Source of the DNA: a virus
IMG/VR virus record: IMGVR_UViG_3300035180_000083
Coordinates: 1 to 37,560 of that record
Strand: one strand, 5' to 3'
DNA: 37,560 bases
In this document: positions 30,146 to 37,560 of the stretch, in pieces
How positions within the stretch are numbered: the first letter of the stretch is position 1
How the letters are laid out: each line of letters starts with the position of its first letter
Made by a program: the position numbers and the translations under genes
The notes under the pieces: generated by a model
Told to the model about the DNA's origin: nothing
The model's database searches: none
What the model saw: the letters and a program-made list of their open reading frames with translations, nothing else

Positions 30146-31054
30146 ATGGCAACAAATCAAACAACAGTTACTATATCGGCACATGGAATATACCCATCAA
30201 CCCTTTATTATACACAACTAACAATGATAGATCAGGTTGATCACAAGGAACAACTACTTTTATTTAGAGAGGGCATTGAATCAATCTTTGGTTCTTCTCT
30301 ATCTGTAGATGAAGTCAAGAGAATGGGACAGATTCCATCTGCTTGGCTTACCCTTGATGTAACCAATAGAACTATAACAGCTATAACAGTTCCTCCATCA
30401 ACAAACTTTATTCGTGACAATGGAACATCTGTTTCATATCCAGCTCTAGTTAGTGGTGAAAGTATTGCAATCAATAGAGTTAATATTATTTCAGAACCAT
30501 ATGTATCTTGGACCACTGGTTCAAGAATTACGGCTGATCAACTTAACTTAAATACCGCACATCTTCTTGGTTTAATTCAAGAGGTAACTAACACCGCCAA
30601 CAAAGCAATCCTCCTCAGTGATAATCTTGCTGTACTTAATCCACTTGAGTTTCCTTTGAATGCTGCTGGGTTTGGAATTACAAATCTACCTGACCCAACA
30701 GGCGCACAAGATGTAGCTACCAAGGCTTATGTAGACGCACAAATTGCAAGCAATGTAACCGCAAAGCTTGCAGCTGTGGGTGGAATAGCAACACTAGATG
30801 GAGCTGCTCTACTTACTACTTCACAAAGACCAGGATCAAGTGGAGTACTTCCAGGTTCCTTCTTTGCTACTTCAACAGCACCAACTAGATCAGAAGCATC
30901 TGGAAACGGATTGTTCTTGTGGGGTTCACTATGGTTTAATACAACAAATGGCCGTCTATATGTATACGCAACAGACGATAGATACACTGGTTTACCAACA
31001 AACACCAACGGAGAAATTGGTTATTGGGTAGACGTATCGGCCCCAGCACAATAA
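30146..31054 (+). CDS. tail fibre adaptor, T7 gp17 N-terminal-like
   Basis: A 302-residue protein. The first about 150 residues are the T7 fibre attachment domain (QVDHKEQLLLFREGIESIFG-type start, then SWTTGSRITADQLNLNTAHL and a coiled-coil stretch). A short fibre segment follows (DPTGAQDVATKAYVDAQIAS), a motif repeated in many phage tail fibres. It ends in a beta domain with WFNTTNGRLYVY. The short length suggests an adaptor on the nozzle to which the following fibre proteins attach, unlike the single long T7 gp17. Confidence 0.9.
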   Translation: MATNQTTVTISAHGIYPSTLYYTQLTMIDQVDHKEQLLLFREGIESIFGSSLSVDEVKRMGQIPSAWLTLDVTNRTITAITVPPSTNFIRDNGTSVSYPALVSGESIAINRVNIISEPYVSWTTGSRITADQLNLNTAHLLGLIQEVTNTANKAILLSDNLAVLNPLEFPLNAAGFGITNLPDPTGAQDVATKAYVDAQIASNVTAKLAAVGGIATLDGAALLTTSQRPGSSGVLPGSFFATSTAPTRSEASGNGLFLWGSLWFNTTNGRLYVYATDDRYTGLPTNTNGEIGYWVDVSAPAQ

Positions 31055-31062
31055 GGTAATCT

Positions 31063-32481
31063 ATGCCAATTAATTTTCCAAACGCACCAGCAGATAATTC
31101 TACCCATACAGACGGAGCTATACAGTGGAGATTTAGTACAGCAAACAATAGCTGGACAATGATTACCACAGGAAATACTGGACTTGAAAACGCAACCGAC
31201 TATGATAATACTATTGTTGGTTTAAATAGAGTATCAACACAGAACTTACAAGTTCCTGCTGTTGGTCTTAGTTTTCATCCAGAAAACAAAACACTTAAAG
31301 TAAATGCACTTACTACTCAACTAGAAAATATGTTAGAGTTTAGAACAAGTACAGATACTTTAATTAACGCATTCAATAAAAGAGGTGTCTTGCTTAATGC
31401 AGGACGTATCTACTATCAGTCTTCACAACCAACTCCCAACGCAGCAGATACAGGTCTTCTGTGGCATGATACGGTTACAGGTATTTTACGTATCTGGGAT
31501 GGAAATAATTGGGTTGTATCTGGTGGTGGCGTAACCACGGCTGGTAACCAAGACATTACTGGAGCAAAGACTTTTACAAACAACATCTTCCTAAGTTCAA
31601 GTGCAAAACTAAATGGACAAGGCGCAAGCAAGTCCATTGTTATTGCTCCAACAAATGCAGGAAGTACACCAGTAGATTGCCTTACGGTAGCTACTACAGC
31701 TGCTACCTTTACAGTTCCAGTTGAGTTATCAGCTATTGGTACTACAGCTAAAACAGTTCTAGCAACCATAGCAGATACACAAACTATAACTGGTGCTAAG
31801 ACTTTTGCAAATGGTCTTAAAATTACAGGTACAGGTAGTATTAGAACAACAGATGATACAACAGCTAATGCTGCATCAGATAATATTATTATTCAACCAA
31901 ACATGTCTGCCTCTGGTAGATCTATTAAGCTTTTTAATAATGCAGATACTACAGATAGTAATGGAATAACCATTAGACCTAAGAATGCAGCAAATTACGG
32001 AAGCTTAAACGTTAATGGGTCAACCAATATAACTGGAGATCTGTTTGTTACTGGTACTGTAAACACAACGGTTGGATTATCAGCTGCCTCTGTAAGCATT
32101 GGTAGTCTTAAGTCTTCTTCAGGTACAGCCGCACAGAATACAAACACGGCTCCAACACCAATTGGAAACCTTACGTTTTCTTTAGGGCTTAGTGGTAATT
32201 ACACAGATCATAATATTACCGCAACAAACACATCCACTACAAAATCAGTTTCATTTTACTGGCGCAGAGAACAGATTCTTGCGGGAGTTTATACTTTTGT
32301 AGTCAGGAAAATTACTTTGGGTCCAAGTGGTATTGCGGTTTGTCCATCAATTACAGGATCACTAGGTAGTGGATCGGTAACCGCCGCTAATGTCCTTGTA
32401 GGCGGTTACCCAACTACCTATCTATTAAACGGAGCAACTGATGCTCCCATTATAATGACCTTTACATTGGCTCAGACATAA
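31063..32481 (+). CDS. tail fibre protein with repeated ITGAKTF units
   Basis: A 472-residue beta-rich protein. The N-terminal part has GLLWHDTVTGILRIWDGNNW, a unit often seen in fibre shafts. Two repeats follow, NQDITGAKTFTNNI and TQTITGAKTFANGL, each starting a shaft stretch. The C-terminal 120 residues (NLTFSLGLSGNYTDHNITAT onward) form a likely receptor-binding or tip domain. No chaperone or enzyme motif was found. It sits between the adaptor and the membrane-protein pair. Confidence 0.8.
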   Translation: MPINFPNAPADNSTHTDGAIQWRFSTANNSWTMITTGNTGLENATDYDNTIVGLNRVSTQNLQVPAVGLSFHPENKTLKVNALTTQLENMLEFRTSTDTLINAFNKRGVLLNAGRIYYQSSQPTPNAADTGLLWHDTVTGILRIWDGNNWVVSGGGVTTAGNQDITGAKTFTNNIFLSSSAKLNGQGASKSIVIAPTNAGSTPVDCLTVATTAATFTVPVELSAIGTTAKTVLATIADTQTITGAKTFANGLKITGTGSIRTTDDTTANAASDNIIIQPNMSASGRSIKLFNNADTTDSNGITIRPKNAANYGSLNVNGSTNITGDLFVTGTVNTTVGLSAASVSIGSLKSSSGTAAQNTNTAPTPIGNLTFSLGLSGNYTDHNITATNTSTTKSVSFYWRREQILAGVYTFVVRKITLGPSGIAVCPSITGSLGSGSVTAANVLVGGYPTTYLLNGATDAPIIMTFTLAQT

Positions 32482-32482
32482 C

Positions 32483-32770
32483 ATGGATTCCGTTACACAC
32501 CCATTAACGGTAGAGCAGTTACTGCTTGTAATCAGTGTGTTGTTTCTCCCCGCTGGAGGATGCGTCTACTGGCTTGCAAGTAAAATAACTTCTCTAGAAT
32601 CAGAAATTAAATCAATGCGAGATATAAAGACTATCGAATACGATACAATTATATCACGTGTAGAACGATTAGAAAAAAACATTCACGAAATACGAAACGT
32701 ATTACAGACATTGACTTTCTCAATGGTAAGGAGCGGTCTGCATGTTGATAAGAACGATCCTATTAACTAG
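32483..32770 (+). CDS. membrane-anchored coiled-coil protein, lysis candidate
   Basis: A 95-residue protein with one N-terminal membrane helix (LLLVISVLFLPAGGCVYWLA, about residues 12-31) followed by a charged helical domain (SLESEIKSMRDIKTIEYDTI) with coiled-coil spacing. T7-like phages place holin and inner-membrane spanin after the fibre gene. This protein could be an i-spanin-like or holin-like component. It overlaps the lipoprotein gene by 29 bases, a nested arrangement typical of spanin pairs. Topology is predicted by eye only. Confidence 0.55.
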   Translation: MDSVTHPLTVEQLLLVISVLFLPAGGCVYWLASKITSLESEIKSMRDIKTIEYDTIISRVERLEKNIHEIRNVLQTLTFSMVRSGLHVDKNDPIN

Positions 32771-33272
32771 TTTCTTAGCGTTGATTTCATGCTCTTCAGT
32801 AGAGAAGATACAGAAGAGTTCTAATTCTATACGATCTCTTGCACAGGACTCAAAGAATAACTTTGAAAAAATCAACGAAGCCGCAACAGCAATCCTCCCA
32901 AGACTCTCAGAAATTCAGAAAAGATCCAATCAAGGGATATTGGAACAGACCGATATCATTGAGAAGACCGAAGGAATTATCGAAGCGACTTCGGGGGTAG
33001 TTGATACCGTGCCTTGGTGGGCAAACACCATACAAATAGTAATGATAGCGATCTCCATATTGGGTATCGTTGTCTTACTGTGGTACTCTGGACTAGGAAG
33101 ACTGATGCAAAAGTTAGTTGGATATATTCCAGAAGCAAAGAAACAAGAGGCAAAACTATTGGATGAAACCCTTAACGGACAAACCAATATTAGAGAAGCA
33201 ATAGCATTCCTTAGAGCAAAGGATCCAGTCTTGGATGCCGAATTCAAGAGGAGAAAAAATGCCAAATTATAA
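32742..33272 (+). CDS. lipoprotein with inner transmembrane helix, u-spanin candidate
   Basis: A 176-residue protein starting MLIRTILLTSFLALISC, a lipoprotein signal with lipobox LISC and Cys17 as the lipid-modified residue. A helical periplasmic stretch (residues 18-90, coiled-coil-like) leads to a second membrane helix IQIVMIAISILGIVVLLWYS (about 97-116) and a 60-residue charged tail. An outer-membrane lipid anchor plus an inner-membrane helix in one chain is the layout of unimolecular spanins such as T1 gp11, though their membrane helix is near the C-terminus. AAGGAG precedes ATG 32742. This would disrupt the outer membrane at lysis. A host-envelope role other than lysis is possible. Confidence 0.6.
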   Translation: MLIRTILLTSFLALISCSSVEKIQKSSNSIRSLAQDSKNNFEKINEAATAILPRLSEIQKRSNQGILEQTDIIEKTEGIIEATSGVVDTVPWWANTIQIVMIAISILGIVVLLWYSGLGRLMQKLVGYIPEAKKQEAKLLDETLNGQTNIREAIAFLRAKDPVLDAEFKRRKNAKL

Positions 33273-33537
33273 ACGTAACGTTCCTAGCACACCCGCTCCA
33301 ATTCGGACGGGTGTCGCTAGGATGTATGTAAATTCAGTTGGAGATATAGTCGTTGAGTATGCATCTGGAAACATTATTCTTTTAGATACCAGCGCAGGAA
33401 CAGGTGGTAAGAATAAACAAATTATACTTGATGGCGTAACCTCTGCACCTACGCAAGTAAATGATCAAGACGGTGGAGATGCTTTTGGTTCCTCTGGTGT
33501 CGATATCGACGCTGGTGGAGTTTTTAACACATTATAA
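33259..33537 (+). CDS. 92-residue small virion protein
   Basis: Start chosen at ATG 33259, six bases after GAGGAG, rather than the in-frame ATG 33235 inside the previous gene. It reads MPNYKRNVPSTPAPIRTGVA then beta strands (RMYVNSVGDIVVEYASGNII) and a Gly/Asp-rich tail. It lies between the lysis-like pair and the long fibre, so it may be a fibre-associated piece. No family recognised. Confidence 0.6.
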   Translation: MPNYKRNVPSTPAPIRTGVARMYVNSVGDIVVEYASGNIILLDTSAGTGGKNKQIILDGVTSAPTQVNDQDGGDAFGSSGVDIDAGGVFNTL

Positions 33538-33548
33538 TAGGAGGCTAG

Positions 33549-36500
33549 ATGCCGCAAGACATCATTAGAATACGTAGAGATAGTTACGCTAACTGGTATG
33601 CACAAAACCCAACACTAGCTTTAGGAGAAATCTCCTATGATCTCACAAGCTTACAAATAAAAGTTGGAGACGGTACTACATTGTGGCGCAGTCTTCAAGC
33701 AATAGGAAATTCAACTCTTGCTAACGGAGACTATGGAGACATAGTTGTATCCGCTGGCGGAACAGTCATTAGTCTTGACTCAGCATTAATGACAATCATT
33801 AATAACAAGATTACACAAGGACCACTTGATGGCGGTAGTCCAGGAACAGCTGGTCAAGTTTTAAATATTAGAAGAGGTAATACTGGAAGCTGGTCTGGTG
33901 TAGTTTTATCAGCTGGAGAAATCGGCTATGATACTACTACTAGTGAACTAAAAGTAGGAGATGGAGTAACAGCTTGGGGTTCTCTAACAACCATTGGAGC
34001 AACCGCTAGCGTTAACAACCTTAATGCATTAACCGATGTAACTATCACTGGTACTCCAGCTTCTCAACAGGCGTTGTTATATAACAGTGGTACTTCACAG
34101 TGGACAAATCAAGCAATACCTACGCCCATATTTCCACTTGATACTTTATCAGATGTTACTATTACATCTCCTGCAAACACACAGTTACTACAGTACAATG
34201 GTACGGCATGGGTAAACGTTAATCCAGCTGTAACAGAACCGCCTATAACAGCTGGAACAAAGAATCACATTAATGTTGTTTCTTTAGATACTGATTGGCG
34301 TATTAGAGATAACGTCATTACACAGAACATGTTTGAGTTAACTTCACCAGTTAACCCAAATGACGCAGCTACAAAAGGTTATACCGACTCTACAGTAGGT
34401 ATGGCAATAACCGCTGCTATACTGGAGGATCTAGATCAAGTAGGTGGTATTGCAACCACGGCATATGTTAGAGAAGATAGTGGACCAACTATTGGAACAT
34501 ACATTGATGATCACCTAGATGTTCCTAATTACATTGCAAAGCTAGATTCAGATAAACGAATCTCTGCTTCATCACTGCCAGTAGCTGGTATTTCTAAAAG
34601 AAATCTAAAGTATTCCGAAAGAGATAAGGCAAACACTGGCCGAAATATTATTAGAACAATGCACACTGACGGTACTTCCGTTGGTGATTTTGTGTGGTCT
34701 ACTTACTCAGCAGTAGACCCCCTAGCTATTGCTACTCTGGTTCAGACTGATACTCATTCGTATATTCAAACAGAGGAAAATCAGTATGGTTCTGTTGGAA
34801 GAGTGCGGCATTGCCATGCTGGCTTTACTGGCATTAACCCAGACATGAAATTAGATGATTGTCCTAAAGAGTTTAAAGCACATGTAAAATATGATGGATC
34901 AGGAAACAACTCTACAGTAGCTTCTGTCGGTTTTCATGCTACTCACGGTACAAGGTCACAGCTACTAGCTTGCTTTGATTGTTTAGGTACAACCAATTGG
35001 TGGATGCGAGTAGTTATGGGTTATACTGCAACACCAACAGATAGAGGCATTCCTGGAAGTTACGAAAATGTAGTTTACTTTATGGATACTGGAATTCCAG
35101 TAAATCAGTTTACCCGACTCGGTATCCGTATTGTTCTGAACGAAAATCCAGGATATCTTCCTGGTGGAAGCGGAGTCTTAGATGGTATTTATTTCTACTC
35201 AGAAGTACCTCAAGAAGTTGGGTCGGCTGGAAATTACAAAGATTATCTCGAAACAAGTTTAGGATCATACCTTCTAACTGGACCAATTGAAGACGTATTT
35301 GGGGCTGATGCTCACTGTTATGTTGGTCTTGAACTTCGACAGAGAAATGAAGGAACAAACAAGTCTAGTCAAAAACTGTACTTCAAGGATATGACGTATC
35401 TTGAGTACTACGGTTATTCCCAGTTTGCCCCTATTGCCCACACCCACACGCTAGCTGACCTTACACAAAGTGCAGCTACGGATGGACAGGTTCCAACATG
35501 GAACAACACAGCGTTGGCTTGGCAACCAGCTACACCATCGGGTGGTGGCGGTGGCGGTGGCGGTGCTACGACGCTTGATGGCCTTACCGATGTAACCATC
35601 ACAGCTGCAACCACTGGTGACATTTTATACTATCAAAATACCCCATCTGCGGGGTGGTATAATAAAACCAGAACAGACGTTATGACTGGCTTTACATTGC
35701 TCTACCCAGCTCTACAATGTCCACCAGCCCAAACGGGTACAAGTAGGCTTGTGTGGTGGAATGATGATATGGGGGTAACAAGAACCATTACACCTAGTGG
35801 TACTGGTATTGCATCCCTTACCCTAGACACAACAGCCAATACTATGGTTGTCAATGTTCCAGCCAGTCACGCCCATGCTCTTTCAGATCTAACGACTACT
35901 GGAACAGCTGGTAGTACTAACTTCCTACGGGGAGATGGCGCATGGACAACGGGTTATCTAGTTACTGACGCAGACAAGGGAGACATCACCGTCACTGGTT
36001 CAGGTGCAACTTGGACTATTGATGCTAATGCTATTACTACTAGTAAACTTGCATCCGATTCGGTTAGAACCGCAAAGATTCAAGATGGGGCTGTTACTCT
36101 TGCAAAGATTACTCTTTTAGAACCAAATTCGTTTCCAATGGGAAATAACCTTGGAACTGCAAATACAGGTGGAGAATTTAGCACTACCTTCTTTGATGTT
36201 GGTGGTGCGGCTCCACAGATTATTACTCCCAAGGATGCCGCACTAACCTACGCCAAGATGCAGAACGTATCAGCAAGCGACAAGTTGCTTGGTAGGTCTA
36301 CAGCTGGTGCTGGTGTAGTCGAAGAGATTCCTTGTACAGCCGCTGGCCGTGCATTGCTAGATGATATTGACGCATCAGCTCAGCGTACAACACTTGGTCT
36401 TGGAGCACTAGCAACACTAGCAAATGCACCAGCGGTAACCCTTACGGGTACAACGCTGGCTGCTAGCGTTACTGCTTCTAGTTTGACATCGGTTGGAACG

Positions 36501-36938
36501 CTTGCAACCCTAACCGTCTCCGCTGCCATTGTGGGATCTGTAACTGGAAACGCAGCTACTGTTACCACTAACGCCAACCTAACGGGACACATTACCTCTA
36601 CTGGTAACGCTACTGCGTTGGGTACGTTTACCTCACTACAACTAAAGACAGCCCTTAGTGATGAAACAGGTTCTGGTGCAGCTGTCTTTGCCGATACACC
36701 GACCCTAGTTACACCAATCTTGGGAACCCCGACATCGGGTAACCTAAGTAACTGCACAAATCTTCCATCTCACACACACGCAGCATCAGATATAACAACT
36801 GGTGTAATTGCAACAGCAAGACTAGGTACTGGTACTCAGAATAATACCACCTTCCTAAGCGGAGATGGTACTTGGCAATCTGTATCTGGTTCTGGCATGA
36901 CCTTCCAACAATCACTAAGAATAGCGGCACTACTATGA
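33549..36938 (+). CDS. long modular tail fibre / receptor-binding protein
   Basis: An 1129-residue fibre. It opens with two copies of the hyaluronidase/phage-tail N-terminal unit (RIRRDSYANW...GEISYD...KVGDGTTLW, then NIRRGNTGSW...GEIGYD...KVGDGVTAW). Three shaft repeats, LTDVTITG, LSDVTITS and LTDVTITA, follow, each ending in a YN..T.W-like unit. Residues about 360-625 form a compact beta domain (lectin/concanavalin-like by look). A Gly8 tract separates this from a second shaft with ASDKLLGRSTAGAGVVEEIP and PTLVTPILGTPTSGN, modules widely shared among phage fibres. AGGAGG precedes the start. It ends by ATGA overlap. Confidence 0.88.
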   Translation: MPQDIIRIRRDSYANWYAQNPTLALGEISYDLTSLQIKVGDGTTLWRSLQAIGNSTLANGDYGDIVVSAGGTVISLDSALMTIINNKITQGPLDGGSPGTAGQVLNIRRGNTGSWSGVVLSAGEIGYDTTTSELKVGDGVTAWGSLTTIGATASVNNLNALTDVTITGTPASQQALLYNSGTSQWTNQAIPTPIFPLDTLSDVTITSPANTQLLQYNGTAWVNVNPAVTEPPITAGTKNHINVVSLDTDWRIRDNVITQNMFELTSPVNPNDAATKGYTDSTVGMAITAAILEDLDQVGGIATTAYVREDSGPTIGTYIDDHLDVPNYIAKLDSDKRISASSLPVAGISKRNLKYSERDKANTGRNIIRTMHTDGTSVGDFVWSTYSAVDPLAIATLVQTDTHSYIQTEENQYGSVGRVRHCHAGFTGINPDMKLDDCPKEFKAHVKYDGSGNNSTVASVGFHATHGTRSQLLACFDCLGTTNWWMRVVMGYTATPTDRGIPGSYENVVYFMDTGIPVNQFTRLGIRIVLNENPGYLPGGSGVLDGIYFYSEVPQEVGSAGNYKDYLETSLGSYLLTGPIEDVFGADAHCYVGLELRQRNEGTNKSSQKLYFKDMTYLEYYGYSQFAPIAHTHTLADLTQSAATDGQVPTWNNTALAWQPATPSGGGGGGGGATTLDGLTDVTITAATTGDILYYQNTPSAGWYNKTRTDVMTGFTLLYPALQCPPAQTGTSRLVWWNDDMGVTRTITPSGTGIASLTLDTTANTMVVNVPASHAHALSDLTTTGTAGSTNFLRGDGAWTTGYLVTDADKGDITVTGSGATWTIDANAITTSKLASDSVRTAKIQDGAVTLAKITLLEPNSFPMGNNLGTANTGGEFSTTFFDVGGAAPQIITPKDAALTYAKMQNVSASDKLLGRSTAGAGVVEEIPCTAAGRALLDDIDASAQRTTLGLGALATLANAPAVTLTGTTLAASVTASSLTSVGTLATLTVSAAIVGSVTGNAATVTTNANLTGHITSTGNATALGTFTSLQLKTALSDETGSGAAVFADTPTLVTPILGTPTSGNLSNCTNLPSHTHAASDITTGVIATARLGTGTQNNTTFLSGDGTWQSVSGSGMTFQQSLRIAALL
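35541..35564 (+). repeat. GGTGGC-type repeat coding for eight glycines
   Basis: GGT GGT GGC GGT GGC GGT GGC GGT inside the long fibre gene. It encodes a flexible Gly8 hinge between the putative lectin half and the C-terminal shaft. The hexamer repeat could slip in steps of six bases, changing hinge length without breaking the frame. Confidence 0.85.
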
Positions 36939-37560
36939 TTCTATCATCAAACACACACACATTAAATCTAACGACAAGTTCAACCAGTGAGGTTGATGTT
37001 ACAGTTTCATATCTGGATATAACATCAAGCTCGCTTACTCCAGCCGCACAGGATTCGCAGATCATCACGGCTACCACGACTCAGATCTGCGATGCACCCG
37101 CGGCAAGTACCCAAAGACAGATCAAGGTAATCACGGTCCTCAATACGGGTACTGCATCTAATTCAATCACCATAGTAAAGACAACTTCATCAGTCTTTAC
37201 GTTATACAAGACTGTACTACAAGCTGGTCAGTCTGCCGTATATTCCATTGATGGTGGCTGGCAGAGATTTGATTCAAACGGTACTCCAATCACAGAACCA
37301 GCAAGCAAGATGGGTATCCAGACTGGATATGCATCATTCTATACCAAGACTGGTACTGCTCCAGAGGCTGCTGGTGTTCCTTATCTATTTGCCAAGGATG
37401 CTGGTATGCCTGGTGCAATGACCGTTTCTTCCGCTGGTATCAACGGAGAATCATGGTCAAACGCCAAGGCTGGTGGTATTCCAGTTACAATCGGTTCTGG
37501 TACTCTGTACCTTAGCTCATTCAGCGTAACGGCAAACCAGACTGGAATGTATGGTCTACT
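36935..37560 (+). CDS. virion/fibre-associated protein, cut by the window end
   Basis: Starts at ATG 36935, overlapping the fibre stop (ATGA), and is open to the window edge for 208 codons with no stop. It reads MILSSNTHTLNLTTSSTSEV and is beta-rich with Thr/Ser runs, then QSAVYSIDGGWQRFDSNGT and AGMPGAMTVSSAGINGESWS. Composition and position suggest a tail or capsid-exposed structural protein. Because its end lies outside the window, full length and domains are unknown. Confidence 0.8.
   Translation, partial: MILSSNTHTLNLTTSSTSEVDVTVSYLDITSSSLTPAAQDSQIITATTTQICDAPAASTQRQIKVITVLNTGTASNSITIVKTTSSVFTLYKTVLQAGQSAVYSIDGGWQRFDSNGTPITEPASKMGIQTGYASFYTKTGTAPEAAGVPYLFAKDAGMPGAMTVSSAGINGESWSNAKAGGIPVTIGSGTLYLSSFSVTANQTGMYGL

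Noticed and set aside
32742-32800. Reading the lipoprotein signal of the gene at 32742 as a simple transmembrane start
   Set aside because: The LISC lipobox directly after a 14-residue hydrophobic stretch fits a lipoprotein signal better.
36380-37077. Minus-strand open frames over the fibre genes
   Set aside because: They arise from repetitive Thr/Ala codons of the fibre read backwards and have no independent support.
1-37560. Lysogeny, CRISPR or transposon content
   Set aside because: No integrase, repressor, attachment-like repeat, regularly spaced repeat array or transposase was seen.

Overview
The window is a 37.6-kb stretch of a lytic, T7-like podovirus genome (Autographiviridae-type). 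Every convincing gene is on the + strand. Genes are tightly packed with ATGA, TAATG, GTGA and TTGA stop/start overlaps, and no gene-free stretch exceeds about 170 bases apart from the tRNA block. No integrase, CRISPR array, insertion sequence or rRNA was seen. The left edge cuts a gene end and the right edge cuts a virion gene. Terminase and internal-core genes are not in view.

Layout: (1) 1-2934, early region of small, mostly acidic, mostly unrecognised genes. Its one exception is a secreted cohesin-like/dockerin protein (1759-2478). The last early gene, just before the RNA polymerase, encodes a 54-residue protein with 20 acidic residues and no Lys or Arg. (2) 2935-8130, single-subunit RNA polymerase, metallophosphoesterase, HELLH metallopeptidase, ssDNA-binding protein and RusA-type resolvase. 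(3) 8131-8547, structured leader and four tRNA genes (anticodons UAU, UAA, UUU, UCU), two with unusual architecture. (4) 8548-19286, probable holin, ThyX, small Zn-deaminase, primase-helicase, family A DNA polymerase, a possible permuted papain-fold enzyme, dNMP kinase, 5'-3' exonuclease, dUTPase and class II ribonucleotide reductase, with small unknowns between them. (5) 19279-37560, virion module: portal, a long TIM-barrel/glycosidase-like protein inserted between portal and scaffold, scaffold, major capsid protein, a strong terminator, tail tubes A and B, T7-type fibre adaptor, fibres, and a lysis-like pair with a u-spanin candidate.

How the genes work together: the phage polymerase should take over transcription after early host-driven expression. 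The replication set (SSB, primase-helicase, polymerase, exonuclease, resolvase) is supported by a pyrimidine-centred dNTP pathway: RNR, deaminase, dUTPase, ThyX and dNMP kinase. The tRNAs read A/T-rich codons (AUA, UUA, AAA, AGA), which would help an A/T-leaning phage in a host that rarely uses them.

Host inference: the dockerin carries two repeats in the style seen very widely in Planctomycetes (Phycisphaerae-like) secreted proteins. The glycosidase-like protein also resembles planctomycete proteins, and the u-spanin candidate implies an outer membrane. A planctomycete host is my best guess, but it rests on motif style and not on a database search.
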